A DNA stretch of 17,794 bases from an uncultured Bacteroidales bacterium (GTDB lineage: Bacteria; Bacteroidota; Bacteroidia; Bacteroidales; P3): assembly GCA_905236405.1 (NCBI GenBank), contig CAJOQB010000053.1:1-17794 (forward strand), in the 5' to 3' direction. The notes below the pieces were generated by a model. It did not search any database. It saw only the letters and a program-made list of their open reading frames with translations, and was not told the DNA's origin. A program made the position numbers and the translations under genes. Of the stretch, positions 7,006 to 14,325 are shown piece after piece; position 1 is the stretch's first letter, and every line of letters starts with the position of its first letter.

Positions 7006-7779
7006 ATGATATTCTACTATTCAGGATGCGGCAATAGTCGTTTTGTGGCCGAGACAATGGCTCAAAAAATGAACGAGAAATTAATCTTTATTCCCACCGA
7101 GTTGAAAGAGAAGAAAGACTTGGTTTACACTTTTTCAAAAGACGAGTCGTTAGGGTTTGTGTTCCCCGTCTATGCGTGGGCACCAGCGCCCATCGTGTTG
7201 GATTTCATCGCAAAGATGCAACTCAACACCTTACCGTCCTATACATATATGGTATGTACTGCGGGTGACGAGGTGGGTCAGACAGCGGAAATACTTACTG
7301 ATGCTTTGAAACAAAAGGGCATTAATCTACAAGGAAAATACAGCGTATTGATGCCAGAGACATATATCAATCTACCTGGTTTCCACTTGGACACACCTGA
7401 TAAAGAATGTAAAAAAATAGATGCTGCACGTGAACGAATACCGCAAATAGTAGAATCGGTCATGGGACGGCGATATGCTCACGAATTGACTGTAGGTTCA
7501 TTGCCCTGGATTAAGTCGCATCCCATCAACACTCTGTTCCGGTCCATACTAATCAGCGACAAACCGTTCAAGACGCTTGACAACTGTATCTCGTGCGGTG
7601 TTTGCCAAGAGGTATGTCCTATAGACAACATCACACTCGTCAACGGACGTCCACAATGGCAGCACCATTGTTTTTGCTGCATGGCCTGTTATCATCATTG
7701 TCCACAGAATGCCATACAATACGGGAAACAAACCGTTGGCAAAGGACAATATTTCTTCGGGCATAACAAGCAAGAATAG
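7006..7779 (+). CDS. EFR1 family ferrodoxin (flavodoxin plus two [4Fe-4S] clusters)
   Basis: This 257-residue protein is probably a cytosolic electron carrier. Residues 1-150 form a flavodoxin-like domain with an FMN phosphate-binding start FYYSGCGNSRFVAE (3-16) and the aromatic loop VFPVYAWAPAP (52-62). The C-terminal part has two complete CxxCxxCxxxCP motifs. The first is Cys194, 197, 200, 204 (CISCGVCQEVCP) and the second Cys222, 225, 228, 232, with an extra Cys224 and flanking His residues (220, 221, 230, 231). The combination is that of the EFR1 family, whose partner enzymes are mostly unknown. It is a single-gene unit, diverging from nfo and ending at the bidirectional terminator shared with gcvH. 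No redox partner gene is adjacent, so its pathway cannot be told from context. Confidence 0.9.
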   Translation: MIFYYSGCGNSRFVAETMAQKMNEKLIFIPTELKEKKDLVYTFSKDESLGFVFPVYAWAPAPIVLDFIAKMQLNTLPSYTYMVCTAGDEVGQTAEILTDALKQKGINLQGKYSVLMPETYINLPGFHLDTPDKECKKIDAARERIPQIVESVMGRRYAHELTVGSLPWIKSHPINTLFRSILISDKPFKTLDNCISCGVCQEVCPIDNITLVNGRPQWQHHCFCCMACYHHCPQNAIQYGKQTVGKGQYFFGHNKQE

Positions 7780-7795
7780 GAGGGTGATAAAAAAG

Positions 7796-7832
7796 AAAAA
7801 AGCATTGAAGTCACAAACCTCAATGCTTTTTT
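7796..7832. terminator. Bidirectional rho-independent terminator between EFR1 gene and gcvH
   Basis: AGCATTGA (7801-7808) and TCAATGCT (7820-7827) form an 8-bp stem with an 11-nt loop. It is flanked by a T run (7827-7832) on the plus strand and an A run (7796-7801) that becomes a T run on the minus strand. It sits 17 bp after the EFR1 stop and 20 bp after the gcvH stop, so it can end both convergent transcripts. Confidence 0.85.
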
Positions 7833-7852
7833 GACAAAGACTTAATGAATGC

Positions 7853-8230
7853 TTAGGCACCAATTTTTGCTTTGTAAGCCTCGGAGTCGAGCAGAGCATC
7901 AATGTCAGCCATGTTGGCGGGTTTGATTTTGATAATCCAACCAGCACCATAGGGATCGTTATTGATGGCCGAAGCATCTTCGAGTTCGGAGTTGAACTCA
8001 ACAACTTCACCGTTGACAGGCATCAAGAGGTCTGCCACAGTCTTAACTGCTTCAACACTACCGAAAGCCTCGCCGGCTTCGATGGTTTCGCCTTCGCAAT
8101 CAACATCTACGAAAACGATGTCGCCCAACTCATGTTGTGCGTAGTCGGTGATACCAACAAATGCAAATTCGCCTTCAATGCGCACCCATTCGTCATCCTG
8201 GGTGTAACGTAAATTCTGAGGAATGTTCAT
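7853..8230 (-). CDS. gcvH: Glycine cleavage system H protein
   Basis: This 125-residue lipoyl carrier shuttles the aminomethyl group from the P protein (GcvP) to the T protein (GcvT) of the glycine cleavage complex. The lipoyl-lysine is Lys63 in GSVEAVKTVADLLMP (57-71), matching the family pattern SVExVKxxxDxxxP. The N-terminal YTQDDEWVRIEG and GITDYAQHELGDIVFVDVD segments are also characteristic. Length is normal for the family. Neither gcvT nor gcvP is next to it in this window, so it is a stand-alone gene, a common arrangement in this phylum. It has a strong promoter (TTTG-19-TACTTTTG) diverging from rho. Its leader is about 90 nt; I could not fit a glycine riboswitch to it. Confidence 0.97.
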   Translation of the reverse strand: MNIPQNLRYTQDDEWVRIEGEFAFVGITDYAQHELGDIVFVDVDCEGETIEAGEAFGSVEAVKTVADLLMPVNGEVVEFNSELEDASAINNDPYGAGWIIKIKPANMADIDALLDSEAYKAKIGA

Positions 8231-8330
8231 TTTTAACTGATATTAGTGGTTATTAAAATTCAATTTATTCTTTGAAACATTGATAATTATTAATCTCTTA
8301 CAGACATGAGCAAGAGAAAGATTTGATTGC

Positions 8331-8361
8331 CAAAAGTACATCATTTTGTTAGATTGGCAAA
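8331..8361 (-). promoter_or_regulatory. gcvH promoter (-7 and -33 elements)
   Basis: On the minus strand, TTTG (8358-8361), a 19-nt spacer and TACTTTTG (8331-8338) give a full match to the Bacteroidetes primary-sigma promoter. The -33 box lies only 6 bp from the -33 box of the divergent rho promoter. Confidence 0.8.
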
Positions 8362-8367
8362 ATATTT

Positions 8368-8397
8368 TTTGCAGATTATAAAAAAAACATACTTTTG
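8368..8397 (+). promoter_or_regulatory. rho promoter (-7 and -33 elements)
   Basis: TTTG (8368-8371), an 18-nt spacer and TACTTTTG (8390-8397) match the Bacteroidetes consensus. The -7 box is embedded in a perfect 14-bp palindrome, ACTTTTGCAAAAGT (8391-8404), which could also act as an operator. Confidence 0.75.
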
Positions 8398-8410
8398 CAA
8401 AAGTTTTCAG

Positions 8411-8468
8411 CCGACCTTATTTATTTCAACACATGCTATATTGTATAAGCAGTCAAATGATTAGGTCG
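8411..8468 (+). promoter_or_regulatory. Structured 5' leader of rho
   Basis: The leader of about 110 nt holds two nested inverted repeats: an outer stem CGACCT (8412-8417) with AGGTCG (8463-8468), and an inner stem TGCTATA (8434-8440) with TATAAGCA (8444-8451), one base bulged. A TTTT run follows the outer stem. It may be a control element for rho (Rho is self-regulated in other bacteria); this is inference. Confidence 0.4.
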
Positions 8469-8512
8469 TTTTCCAATCAAAACAGAAAGAACAATACTCC
8501 ATTTTAAATTAA

Positions 8513-10579
8513 ATGTATACTAAAAAAGAATTGACCGATATGCCTTTACTAAGGTTGCAGGAACTCGCTAAAGAGTTGGGCATATCTCGTATTTCACGTT
8601 ACAACCAACAGGAACTTGTGTACAAAGTACTCGACATGCAGGCTGCCTCGACAGCATCAGCCGATGAAGAGCGTGTTGCCGAAGAGCGTCCACGACGCAG
8701 CCGACTTAAGCCTTCACCTATCGCCGAGTCGAATGTGAAACGTACAAATCAGACAAAACCATCGATGCCTAAGAACAACAACAACGAAACCAAGTTGAAT
8801 GTGAAAGCATTTGACTTCGAAATACCCGAGATATCATCGGTGCCCGATTTGTTTAGCCTTCCTGCCATCGGATCAGTGGACGAAACACCAGTCCAACAGG
8901 ACATGCAATCAACGCCGGTTCCGAAACCTGCACGCCATCCTGGTCGTCCCTCGGCTGCCGAGAAAGCTGCTGCCGCCGCCAAGGCTGCAATGAAGGCTGC
9001 CGACGTTCGCGACGAGAAACCCATTACTTCTGCCAAGGCAGAACCTACAATTCCTCAAACAGAAAACAATACATCTGAAAGGAAACCAACAGAACAAGCT
9101 GCACCTGTTGTGGAACAGCCCAAACGTAAACGTGGCAGACCGCCTAAAAACAAGAAACCAATATCAGATGAGGTAATTGCCACTCCTATGCCAACGGTTG
9201 AACAAAAAAGTGTTGAGGTCAAGACGGAGAAAGAATCGGATGTCGCTGATGATAAAAAAATAGAGGTCAAGGCAAAACCGATTATAACAAAGTCATCTCC
9301 TGCAAAGGTTGATGTACCTGTTGTGACAACTCCTCCTGTTGCATCGTCAACACCAACACCCCCTGCTATTTCCAAACCGATTGTAGAAGCGCCTGTACAA
9401 AACGACATCAATTCACATCGATATCGTGAACATCGGTATGAAGACATGGTGTTGATGCTTGAGGGTGTGGTCGAAACGGAAGGTGTTTTGGAGATTATGC
9501 CTAACGAAAATTATGGTTTCCTTCGTTCTTCGGATTACAACTATTTGAGCTCTCCTGACGATATCTTTGTAGCAAGCAATATTGTCCGTCAATATGGACT
9601 CAAAACAGGTGATACCGTGTGCGGTACCATCCGTCCCCCTCGCGAAAACGAAAAATACTTCCCTTTGGTGAAAGTCAAGGACATCAACGGCTTGAGCCCC
9701 GAAGTGGTTCGTGACAGAGTCCCCTTTGAATCGTTGACGCCTCTGTTCCCTAACCAGAAATTCCAAATAACGGGCCATCAAGGACAGACGCTTTCCACCC
9801 GCATCATCGACATGTTCACCCCTATTGGAAAAGGACAGCGTGGATTGATTGTTGCACAGCCCAAGACGGGCAAAACCACCCTGCTGAAAGAGGTGGCCAA
9901 CGCCATCGCCGCCAACCATCCTGAGGTTTACCTGATGGTGCTGCTTATTGACGAACGCCCCGAGGAGGTGACCGACATGCAACGCAGCGTCAACGCCGAG
10001 GTGATTGCCTCAACATTCGACGCACCAGCCGAGAACCATGTGAAGATAGCTAATTTAGTACTTGAGAAAGCCAAACGACTGACCGAGTGTGGACACGATG
10101 TGGTCATTGTTCTTGACTCCATCACCCGTTTGGCCCGTGCTTACAACACCGTGCAGCCAGCATCGGGAAAGGTACTATCGGGCGGTGTGGAGGCCAACGC
10201 ACTCCAAAAACCCAAGCGTTTCTTTGGCGCTGCCCGAAAGATAGAAAACGGAGGAAGTCTTACCATCATTGCTACCGCTTTAACTGAAACAGGGTCGAAG
10301 ATGGACGATGTCATCTTTGAGGAATTCAAGGGCACCGGCAATATGGAGCTGCAACTGGACCGCAAACTGGCCAACAAACGAATCTATCCAGCTATCGACT
10401 TGACCGCATCGAGTACTCGACGCGAGGACTTGCTACTCGACAGTTTCACTGTGGCACGTGTACAAGGCCTTCGCAAAGTGCTGGCTGACCTCACCCCGCA
10501 AGAGGCTATGGAAGAACTGCAGAAAAGAATTGTACACACTCGCAACAACCGAGATTTTTTGGCATCTATTGACAAATAA
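8513..10579 (+). CDS. rho: Transcription termination factor Rho with long N-terminal insertion
   Basis: Rho is the hexameric RNA-dependent ATPase that ends transcription. This one has 688 residues against about 420 in E. coli. Residues 1-42 are the Rho_N helical domain (LTDMPLLRLQELAKELGI). Residues about 45-305 are a low-complexity Pro/Lys/Ala/Glu insertion with an AT-hook-like KRKRGRPPK (204-212), a second PGRP (143-146) and an Ala/Lys tract (149-163). The RNA-binding cold-shock-like domain follows (about 310-395). The ATPase core has Walker A QPKTGKTT (449-456), Walker B VIVLDS (531-536), the Q loop LSGGVEAN (555-562) and the R loop EEFKGTGN (603-610). The core is intact, so the protein should be active. 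Transcription starts at a divergent promoter with gcvH. The threonine aldolase gene follows after 9 bp. Confidence 0.97.
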   Translation: MYTKKELTDMPLLRLQELAKELGISRISRYNQQELVYKVLDMQAASTASADEERVAEERPRRSRLKPSPIAESNVKRTNQTKPSMPKNNNNETKLNVKAFDFEIPEISSVPDLFSLPAIGSVDETPVQQDMQSTPVPKPARHPGRPSAAEKAAAAAKAAMKAADVRDEKPITSAKAEPTIPQTENNTSERKPTEQAAPVVEQPKRKRGRPPKNKKPISDEVIATPMPTVEQKSVEVKTEKESDVADDKKIEVKAKPIITKSSPAKVDVPVVTTPPVASSTPTPPAISKPIVEAPVQNDINSHRYREHRYEDMVLMLEGVVETEGVLEIMPNENYGFLRSSDYNYLSSPDDIFVASNIVRQYGLKTGDTVCGTIRPPRENEKYFPLVKVKDINGLSPEVVRDRVPFESLTPLFPNQKFQITGHQGQTLSTRIIDMFTPIGKGQRGLIVAQPKTGKTTLLKEVANAIAANHPEVYLMVLLIDERPEEVTDMQRSVNAEVIASTFDAPAENHVKIANLVLEKAKRLTECGHDVVIVLDSITRLARAYNTVQPASGKVLSGGVEANALQKPKRFFGAARKIENGGSLTIIATALTETGSKMDDVIFEEFKGTGNMELQLDRKLANKRIYPAIDLTASSTRREDLLLDSFTVARVQGLRKVLADLTPQEAMEELQKRIVHTRNNRDFLASIDK

Positions 10580-10588
10580 TCAACCATT

Positions 10589-11617
10589 ATGAAAAGAGGA
10601 TTCGGTAGTGACAATCATTCAGGCATCAGTCCTGAGGTATTACAAGCTATTGCTGCCGCAAACGTGGAACATGCATTGGCCTATGGAGACGACGAATATT
10701 GCTGTCGTGTCGAGGAACTCTTCAAGGAATATTTCGGACGACAGGCAAAAGTCTATTTTGTGTTCAATGGCACAGGCGCGAATGTTTTGAATATCGATAT
10801 TATGTGTCGTTCTCACCACGCGGTGGTGTGTGCCGACACTGCACATATCAATGTTGACGAATGCGGCGCACCACAACGCATCGTGGGTTGCAAATTACTC
10901 ACGGTACATACACCTGACGGCAAACTAACTCCTGAACTGGTGAAAACACAGTTGCACGGATTTGGATTTGAACACCACTCGCAACCCAAGGCTATCAGTA
11001 TTACTCAAAGCACCGAGTTGGGAACCTTGTACACACTCGGCGAGATCAGAGCCCTTGCCGACTTGGCACACGAATACAATATGTATCTTCACATGGATGG
11101 TGCCCGATTGGCCAATGCGGCTGTGGCATTGAATTGCACGTTTAAAGAAATGACCACTGATTGCGGAGTCGATTGTCTCTCGTTTGGCGGTACAAAGAAC
11201 GGATTGATGATGGGGGAGAGCGTGGTGCTGCTCAATCCTTTGCTGGACGACGGTGTGAAATATCGTCGCAAACAAATGTCACAGTTGTGCAGCAAGATGC
11301 GTTTCGTTGCAGTACAATTTGAAGCCTATCTTAAAGATGAACTATGGCGACGTAATGCTGAACATAGCAACCATATGGCTCACCTGTTATACGAGGGTCT
11401 AAAGGATGTTCCGCAAGTCAAAGTGATGTATCCAGTACAAGTTAACAGCGTCTTTGCCCAGCTGCCACACGATGCATGGCACAAACTGTTGGACGACTAC
11501 TTCTTCTATGATTGGGACGAAAGTAACAATGTGGTACGTTGGATGTGCAGTTTCGACACCACCGAGGACGACATTCATCATTTTGTAGATGCAATAAAAA
11601 AAGTGGTGTCGCGTTAA
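10589..11617 (+). CDS. Low-specificity L-threonine aldolase / beta-eliminating lyase family PLP enzyme
   Basis: This 342-residue fold-type I PLP enzyme most resembles low-specificity threonine aldolase, which splits threonine to glycine and acetaldehyde. The start SDNHSGISPEVLQAI is typical of the family. The PLP lysine is Lys203 in LSFGGTKNG (198-205 region), and Asp170 in HMDGARLANA (168-177) would hold the pyridine nitrogen. The GTGANVLNI segment (61-69) would contact the phosphate. Length is normal. It follows rho by 9 bp and is followed after 28 bp by a secreted protein gene, so it belongs to the rho operon. Some relatives in this family act on other amino acids, so the exact substrate is not certain. 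The enzyme is presumed cytosolic. Confidence 0.88.
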   Translation: MKRGFGSDNHSGISPEVLQAIAAANVEHALAYGDDEYCCRVEELFKEYFGRQAKVYFVFNGTGANVLNIDIMCRSHHAVVCADTAHINVDECGAPQRIVGCKLLTVHTPDGKLTPELVKTQLHGFGFEHHSQPKAISITQSTELGTLYTLGEIRALADLAHEYNMYLHMDGARLANAAVALNCTFKEMTTDCGVDCLSFGGTKNGLMMGESVVLLNPLLDDGVKYRRKQMSQLCSKMRFVAVQFEAYLKDELWRRNAEHSNHMAHLLYEGLKDVPQVKVMYPVQVNSVFAQLPHDAWHKLLDDYFFYDWDESNNVVRWMCSFDTTEDDIHHFVDAIKKVVSR

Positions 11618-11645
11618 TGCATTGTTTTAATAATTCAGAACAAGT

Positions 11646-12581
11646 ATGAAAAGAACATCACTCATTCTGATGGCAACCTTGATGGTGGGTAGTTTTGCCA
11701 TGGCTCAACAACCACAATCAACCCCATTACCCCGTCCCGGTGAGATGCCCTCGTTGCAGGCCCGTCCTAACCCAGATACTTCGCCTGCTGCACCTGAGAA
11801 AGCTTGCCCTCATCATGCACAGCAACATGCATGTAATGCAAATCCTGTTTCTCAACCCGAACAACATTGTGGCAAACACCAGGGAGACCCGAATTGCGGA
11901 ATTTGCGACAAGAAACCTGGACACAACGGATGCAATGAAAAAAGATGTGACAAAGAACCACGCAAAACGACTTGTCTGGAAATGGGTGTTGGTATGGGAT
12001 CAATCAACGCAATTAATTACTCGTCGTTGTCGTTGATTCATTCCAACGAACCAGTATTCCATGCTGTTAGCGAGTCACTGGGACTGGGAATCCGTCTTCC
12101 AAGTGCCACCAGTTTCAATCTCTATTTTGCCACATCGACATTCCAATTGAACAACGCCATCAACGAGATGGTTAGTCTGAATCAAGTTGGTTTGGCCATG
12201 CGTGCATACCAACCCATCCGCAAACGAATGTCATTTGTGTATGGAGTGGGAATAGAAGCTAACTTCCGTTTAAACAATTTCGAGCTTACCAATCCCACAA
12301 ATAATATCACGACATCGTTGTCTGACAACCCGGAGGGGATTTTCGGTTTGGGCTGCGGATTCGAAGCTGGTATCGAATACAGTTTGTCAAAAGATTTTGC
12401 AGTCCGCGTGGTGGCCTTTGCCGATTTTGCCAACACACAGACATTCTCGTCAACATTCGACGGAACCCAATTACCTCAGTCTCTGGCAGGATTTGATGCC
12501 AATCCTTATCATCAGATTACCACGGTGGGATTACGTTGCTCTTTGCCTTTGCTTTTACCCATTGGAAATAAGTCACATTAA
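11646..12581 (+). CDS. Secreted outer-membrane barrel-like protein with Cys/His-rich linker
   Basis: I do not recognise a named family for this 311-residue protein. Residues 1-20 are a signal peptide (MKRTSLILMATLMVGSFAMA, then QQ). Residues about 21-50 are Pro-rich. Residues 54-110 hold eight Cys (54, 63, 75, 84, 87, 96, 101, 110) and six His (56, 57, 61, 74, 78, 93), including a CGIC pair (84-87). From about 111 to the end the sequence alternates short beta strands with turns and aromatic residues (MGVGMGSINAIN, FGLGCGFEAGIEYS, ITTVGLRCSLPLL), consistent with a small outer-membrane beta-barrel. The Cys/His region may bind metal or form disulfides in the periplasm or at the surface. It sits in the rho operon, 28 bp after the aldolase gene and 36 bp before the next secreted-protein gene. 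Confidence 0.75.
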   Translation: MKRTSLILMATLMVGSFAMAQQPQSTPLPRPGEMPSLQARPNPDTSPAAPEKACPHHAQQHACNANPVSQPEQHCGKHQGDPNCGICDKKPGHNGCNEKRCDKEPRKTTCLEMGVGMGSINAINYSSLSLIHSNEPVFHAVSESLGLGIRLPSATSFNLYFATSTFQLNNAINEMVSLNQVGLAMRAYQPIRKRMSFVYGVGIEANFRLNNFELTNPTNNITTSLSDNPEGIFGLGCGFEAGIEYSLSKDFAVRVVAFADFANTQTFSSTFDGTQLPQSLAGFDANPYHQITTVGLRCSLPLLLPIGNKSH

Positions 12582-12617
12582 TAAATATTGATCATTCAAT
12601 AAATACATCACATAACA

Positions 12618-13382
12618 ATGAAACGAATTTTCACAATTGCGGTTTTGTCTGCAATGCTTATTGGCTCGCTGAGCCTCAATGCCCAAAACAAATTCAAAGG
12701 TATCATTAAGTATACCATCACTTCAACAGGCGATGTGCCCATTAATATTCCTGAGGAAAGCTCAACAGCAGAAATCAAAGTCATGGGCGAACAAATGGTA
12801 ACATCGAGTTTGTTATTTACCAATAGTCCGATGATTAACCGTATTATCCAAGACGGTCGTAAGGTTACTGTTTGCCAAGACCTCTCCATGTTGCTGCAAT
12901 ATTTGGCCGCCAAAGATATCGAACTGACCACCTATTCGGGCGACGGAAAGATTTTTACCCGTAGCACATACACGCAGTCGGATATAGACAGTTTGACCAT
13001 TCCTGTTACAGAGGGTTTTTACATTGAATATATCGATGGTCAAAAGAAGAAAATTGCCGGTTATGATGCAAAATTGGCCCGTATTCATGCATTTGATGAA
13101 GAAGGCAAAGACAACACTGTGGACATCTGGTATTCTGACGAAATGGGTCCCGAAGTGAACTCTTTTGTTCAAGGCGTGAAAGGAATGCCTCTCGAATTCT
13201 CGCAGGATTTGGGCGACAGCCGTGCCATCACCGTCACCGCCACCGAAATCATCAAGGGTAAAGTAAAGGATGTCGACTTTCTGATGCCTGCAGGCTATAA
13301 AGAAATGGACGACGCGACCAAGAAAGCCTTCAACGAAGAATTGTCCGAGGAGTTGAAGTATCTCCAAGAAGATGACGAATAA
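12618..13382 (+). CDS. Secreted GLPGLI/DUF4412-like protein
   Basis: This 254-residue protein starts with a signal peptide (MKRIFTIAVLSAMLIGSLSLNAQ, about 1-23). The mature part begins FKGIIKYTIT (about 26-35), has a Gly/Asp-rich middle, then KIAGYDAKLARI (145-156), IWYSDEMGP (170-178) and GMPLEFS (189-195). The order of an 'AGY...' strand, then a 'WYs-e' strand with Gly-Pro, then a 'GxPLxF' strand is the pattern I associate with Bacteroidetes GLPGLI and DUF4412 proteins of LolA-like fold. The tail (about 228-254) is acidic and helical. Its role is unknown; an envelope location is inferred. It precedes a distant relative by 12-18 bp, and the pair continues the rho operon. Confidence 0.72.
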   Translation: MKRIFTIAVLSAMLIGSLSLNAQNKFKGIIKYTITSTGDVPINIPEESSTAEIKVMGEQMVTSSLLFTNSPMINRIIQDGRKVTVCQDLSMLLQYLAAKDIELTTYSGDGKIFTRSTYTQSDIDSLTIPVTEGFYIEYIDGQKKKIAGYDAKLARIHAFDEEGKDNTVDIWYSDEMGPEVNSFVQGVKGMPLEFSQDLGDSRAITVTATEIIKGKVKDVDFLMPAGYKEMDDATKKAFNEELSEELKYLQEDDE

Positions 13383-13394
13383 TAGTAAAAGAGT

Positions 13395-14246
13395 ATGCAC
13401 ATGAAACTATTCGTGACATTGACCATGGCATTGTCTCTGATGATGGGTGGTGTCACCGCACAAAACAAGAATACTGCTAAAAACAAGCATGATTCTCAAA
13501 CTGCCATTCAAATAGATAAAGAACAGAAATGGTTTCGGGGGGTGATATACTATCAAACAAAAGACAAACTCGAATTGAAATCCGATTTTGTCGAAAGCAC
13601 TCCTGAGAGAATCACTCCAGACATGAACAACACCAATAGGTCGAACAAATCGGCTCAAAATGTCAAGCCGAAAGGTTTTTTCTTGTCTGCCATTGATGAG
13701 AAGTGCAGTTATATGCAACTGAATAGCACATATCGATTATTCTGGCCTGAAAAAATGTTTTATCAACAAGGTGTCACCATTCCCGACGGGCAGATATTCT
13801 ATTGCGACGGTCATCTATGTGAAAACATCAGGGAATATTGCGAGAGTTTGGAACATATAAAAGAAGCACAACGCAATGGTGACCTTGACGAAGCCAATCG
13901 TCTTCTGTCTGATATATATAAAAGAACGGATCAGACAAAACAATTGGCAGGACAACGTGTTGTTCTTTACGATGTGAATCTTCCCGAGGTGCATGGTGCC
14001 ATTTGGGTGGCAGAAGAATTATGGATTGAGCATTGGCAAGCACCCTTCTGGGGTTTGCAGCATCCCGTGTTGGAGTTTGACCTTACCTATTCCGACAACG
14101 CTGTAAAGGGGAGACGCATTCATCTTGTGGCAGAGCGTATTGAAAACACCGACGATGTGGCTCAGTATTATAAAGAATATATTGAACTGACACAACAAGC
14201 ACGCCCTGTCACACACGAAGAGTTTGATAACATGATTAAGAAATAG
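13395..14246 (+). CDS. Secreted hypothetical protein, distant GLPGLI/DUF4412-like relative
   Basis: The frame opens at 13395 (MHMKLFVTLT); a start at 13401 (MKLFVTLT) is equally possible and gives a more typical signal peptide ending in TAQ. The mature protein has a FRGVIYY strand (about 47-53), then an Asn/Lys-rich linker (about 70-92), then LAGQRVVLYDV (184-194), IWVAEELW (203-210) and HPVLEFDL (223-230). These last segments line up with IAGYDAKLARI, IWYSDEMG and MPLEFS of the preceding protein, so the two are likely diverged copies of one fold. An inserted helical stretch (about 144-180, REYCESLEHIKEAQR and on) is specific to this copy. Function is unknown. It is the last gene before the terminator at 14284. 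Confidence 0.7.
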   Translation: MHMKLFVTLTMALSLMMGGVTAQNKNTAKNKHDSQTAIQIDKEQKWFRGVIYYQTKDKLELKSDFVESTPERITPDMNNTNRSNKSAQNVKPKGFFLSAIDEKCSYMQLNSTYRLFWPEKMFYQQGVTIPDGQIFYCDGHLCENIREYCESLEHIKEAQRNGDLDEANRLLSDIYKRTDQTKQLAGQRVVLYDVNLPEVHGAIWVAEELWIEHWQAPFWGLQHPVLEFDLTYSDNAVKGRRIHLVAERIENTDDVAQYYKEYIELTQQARPVTHEEFDNMIKK

Positions 14247-14247
14247 C

Positions 14248-14273
14248 TTGAGGTAATCCGGAATACTTTTCAA
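14248..14273. repeat. Imperfect dyad in the 3' untranslated region
   Basis: GTAATCCGGAATAC (14253-14266) is a near-palindrome around TCCGGA with one A-A mismatch pair. It is flanked by TTGA and TCAA. It lies just after the stop codon at 14246 and before the terminator. It could be a 3'-end RNA fold or a protein site. Confidence 0.35.
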
Positions 14274-14283
14274 CAAAAGACAG

Positions 14284-14325
14284 TTGGAAAATAGCGGTTT
14301 AACACCTGTTGTTTTCCAATTTTTT
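14284..14325 (+). terminator. Rho-independent terminator of the rho operon
   Basis: TTGGAAAA (14284-14291) and TTTTCCAA (14312-14319) form an 8-bp stem followed by six T residues (14320-14325). GGT and ACC inside the loop can add a small inner pairing. It ends the transcript about 38 nt after the last stop codon. Confidence 0.82.

Noticed and set aside
8231..8330. Glycine riboswitch in the gcvH leader
   Set aside because: The leader is AT-rich and lacks the conserved GG-rich core and paired aptamer arms that I would expect.
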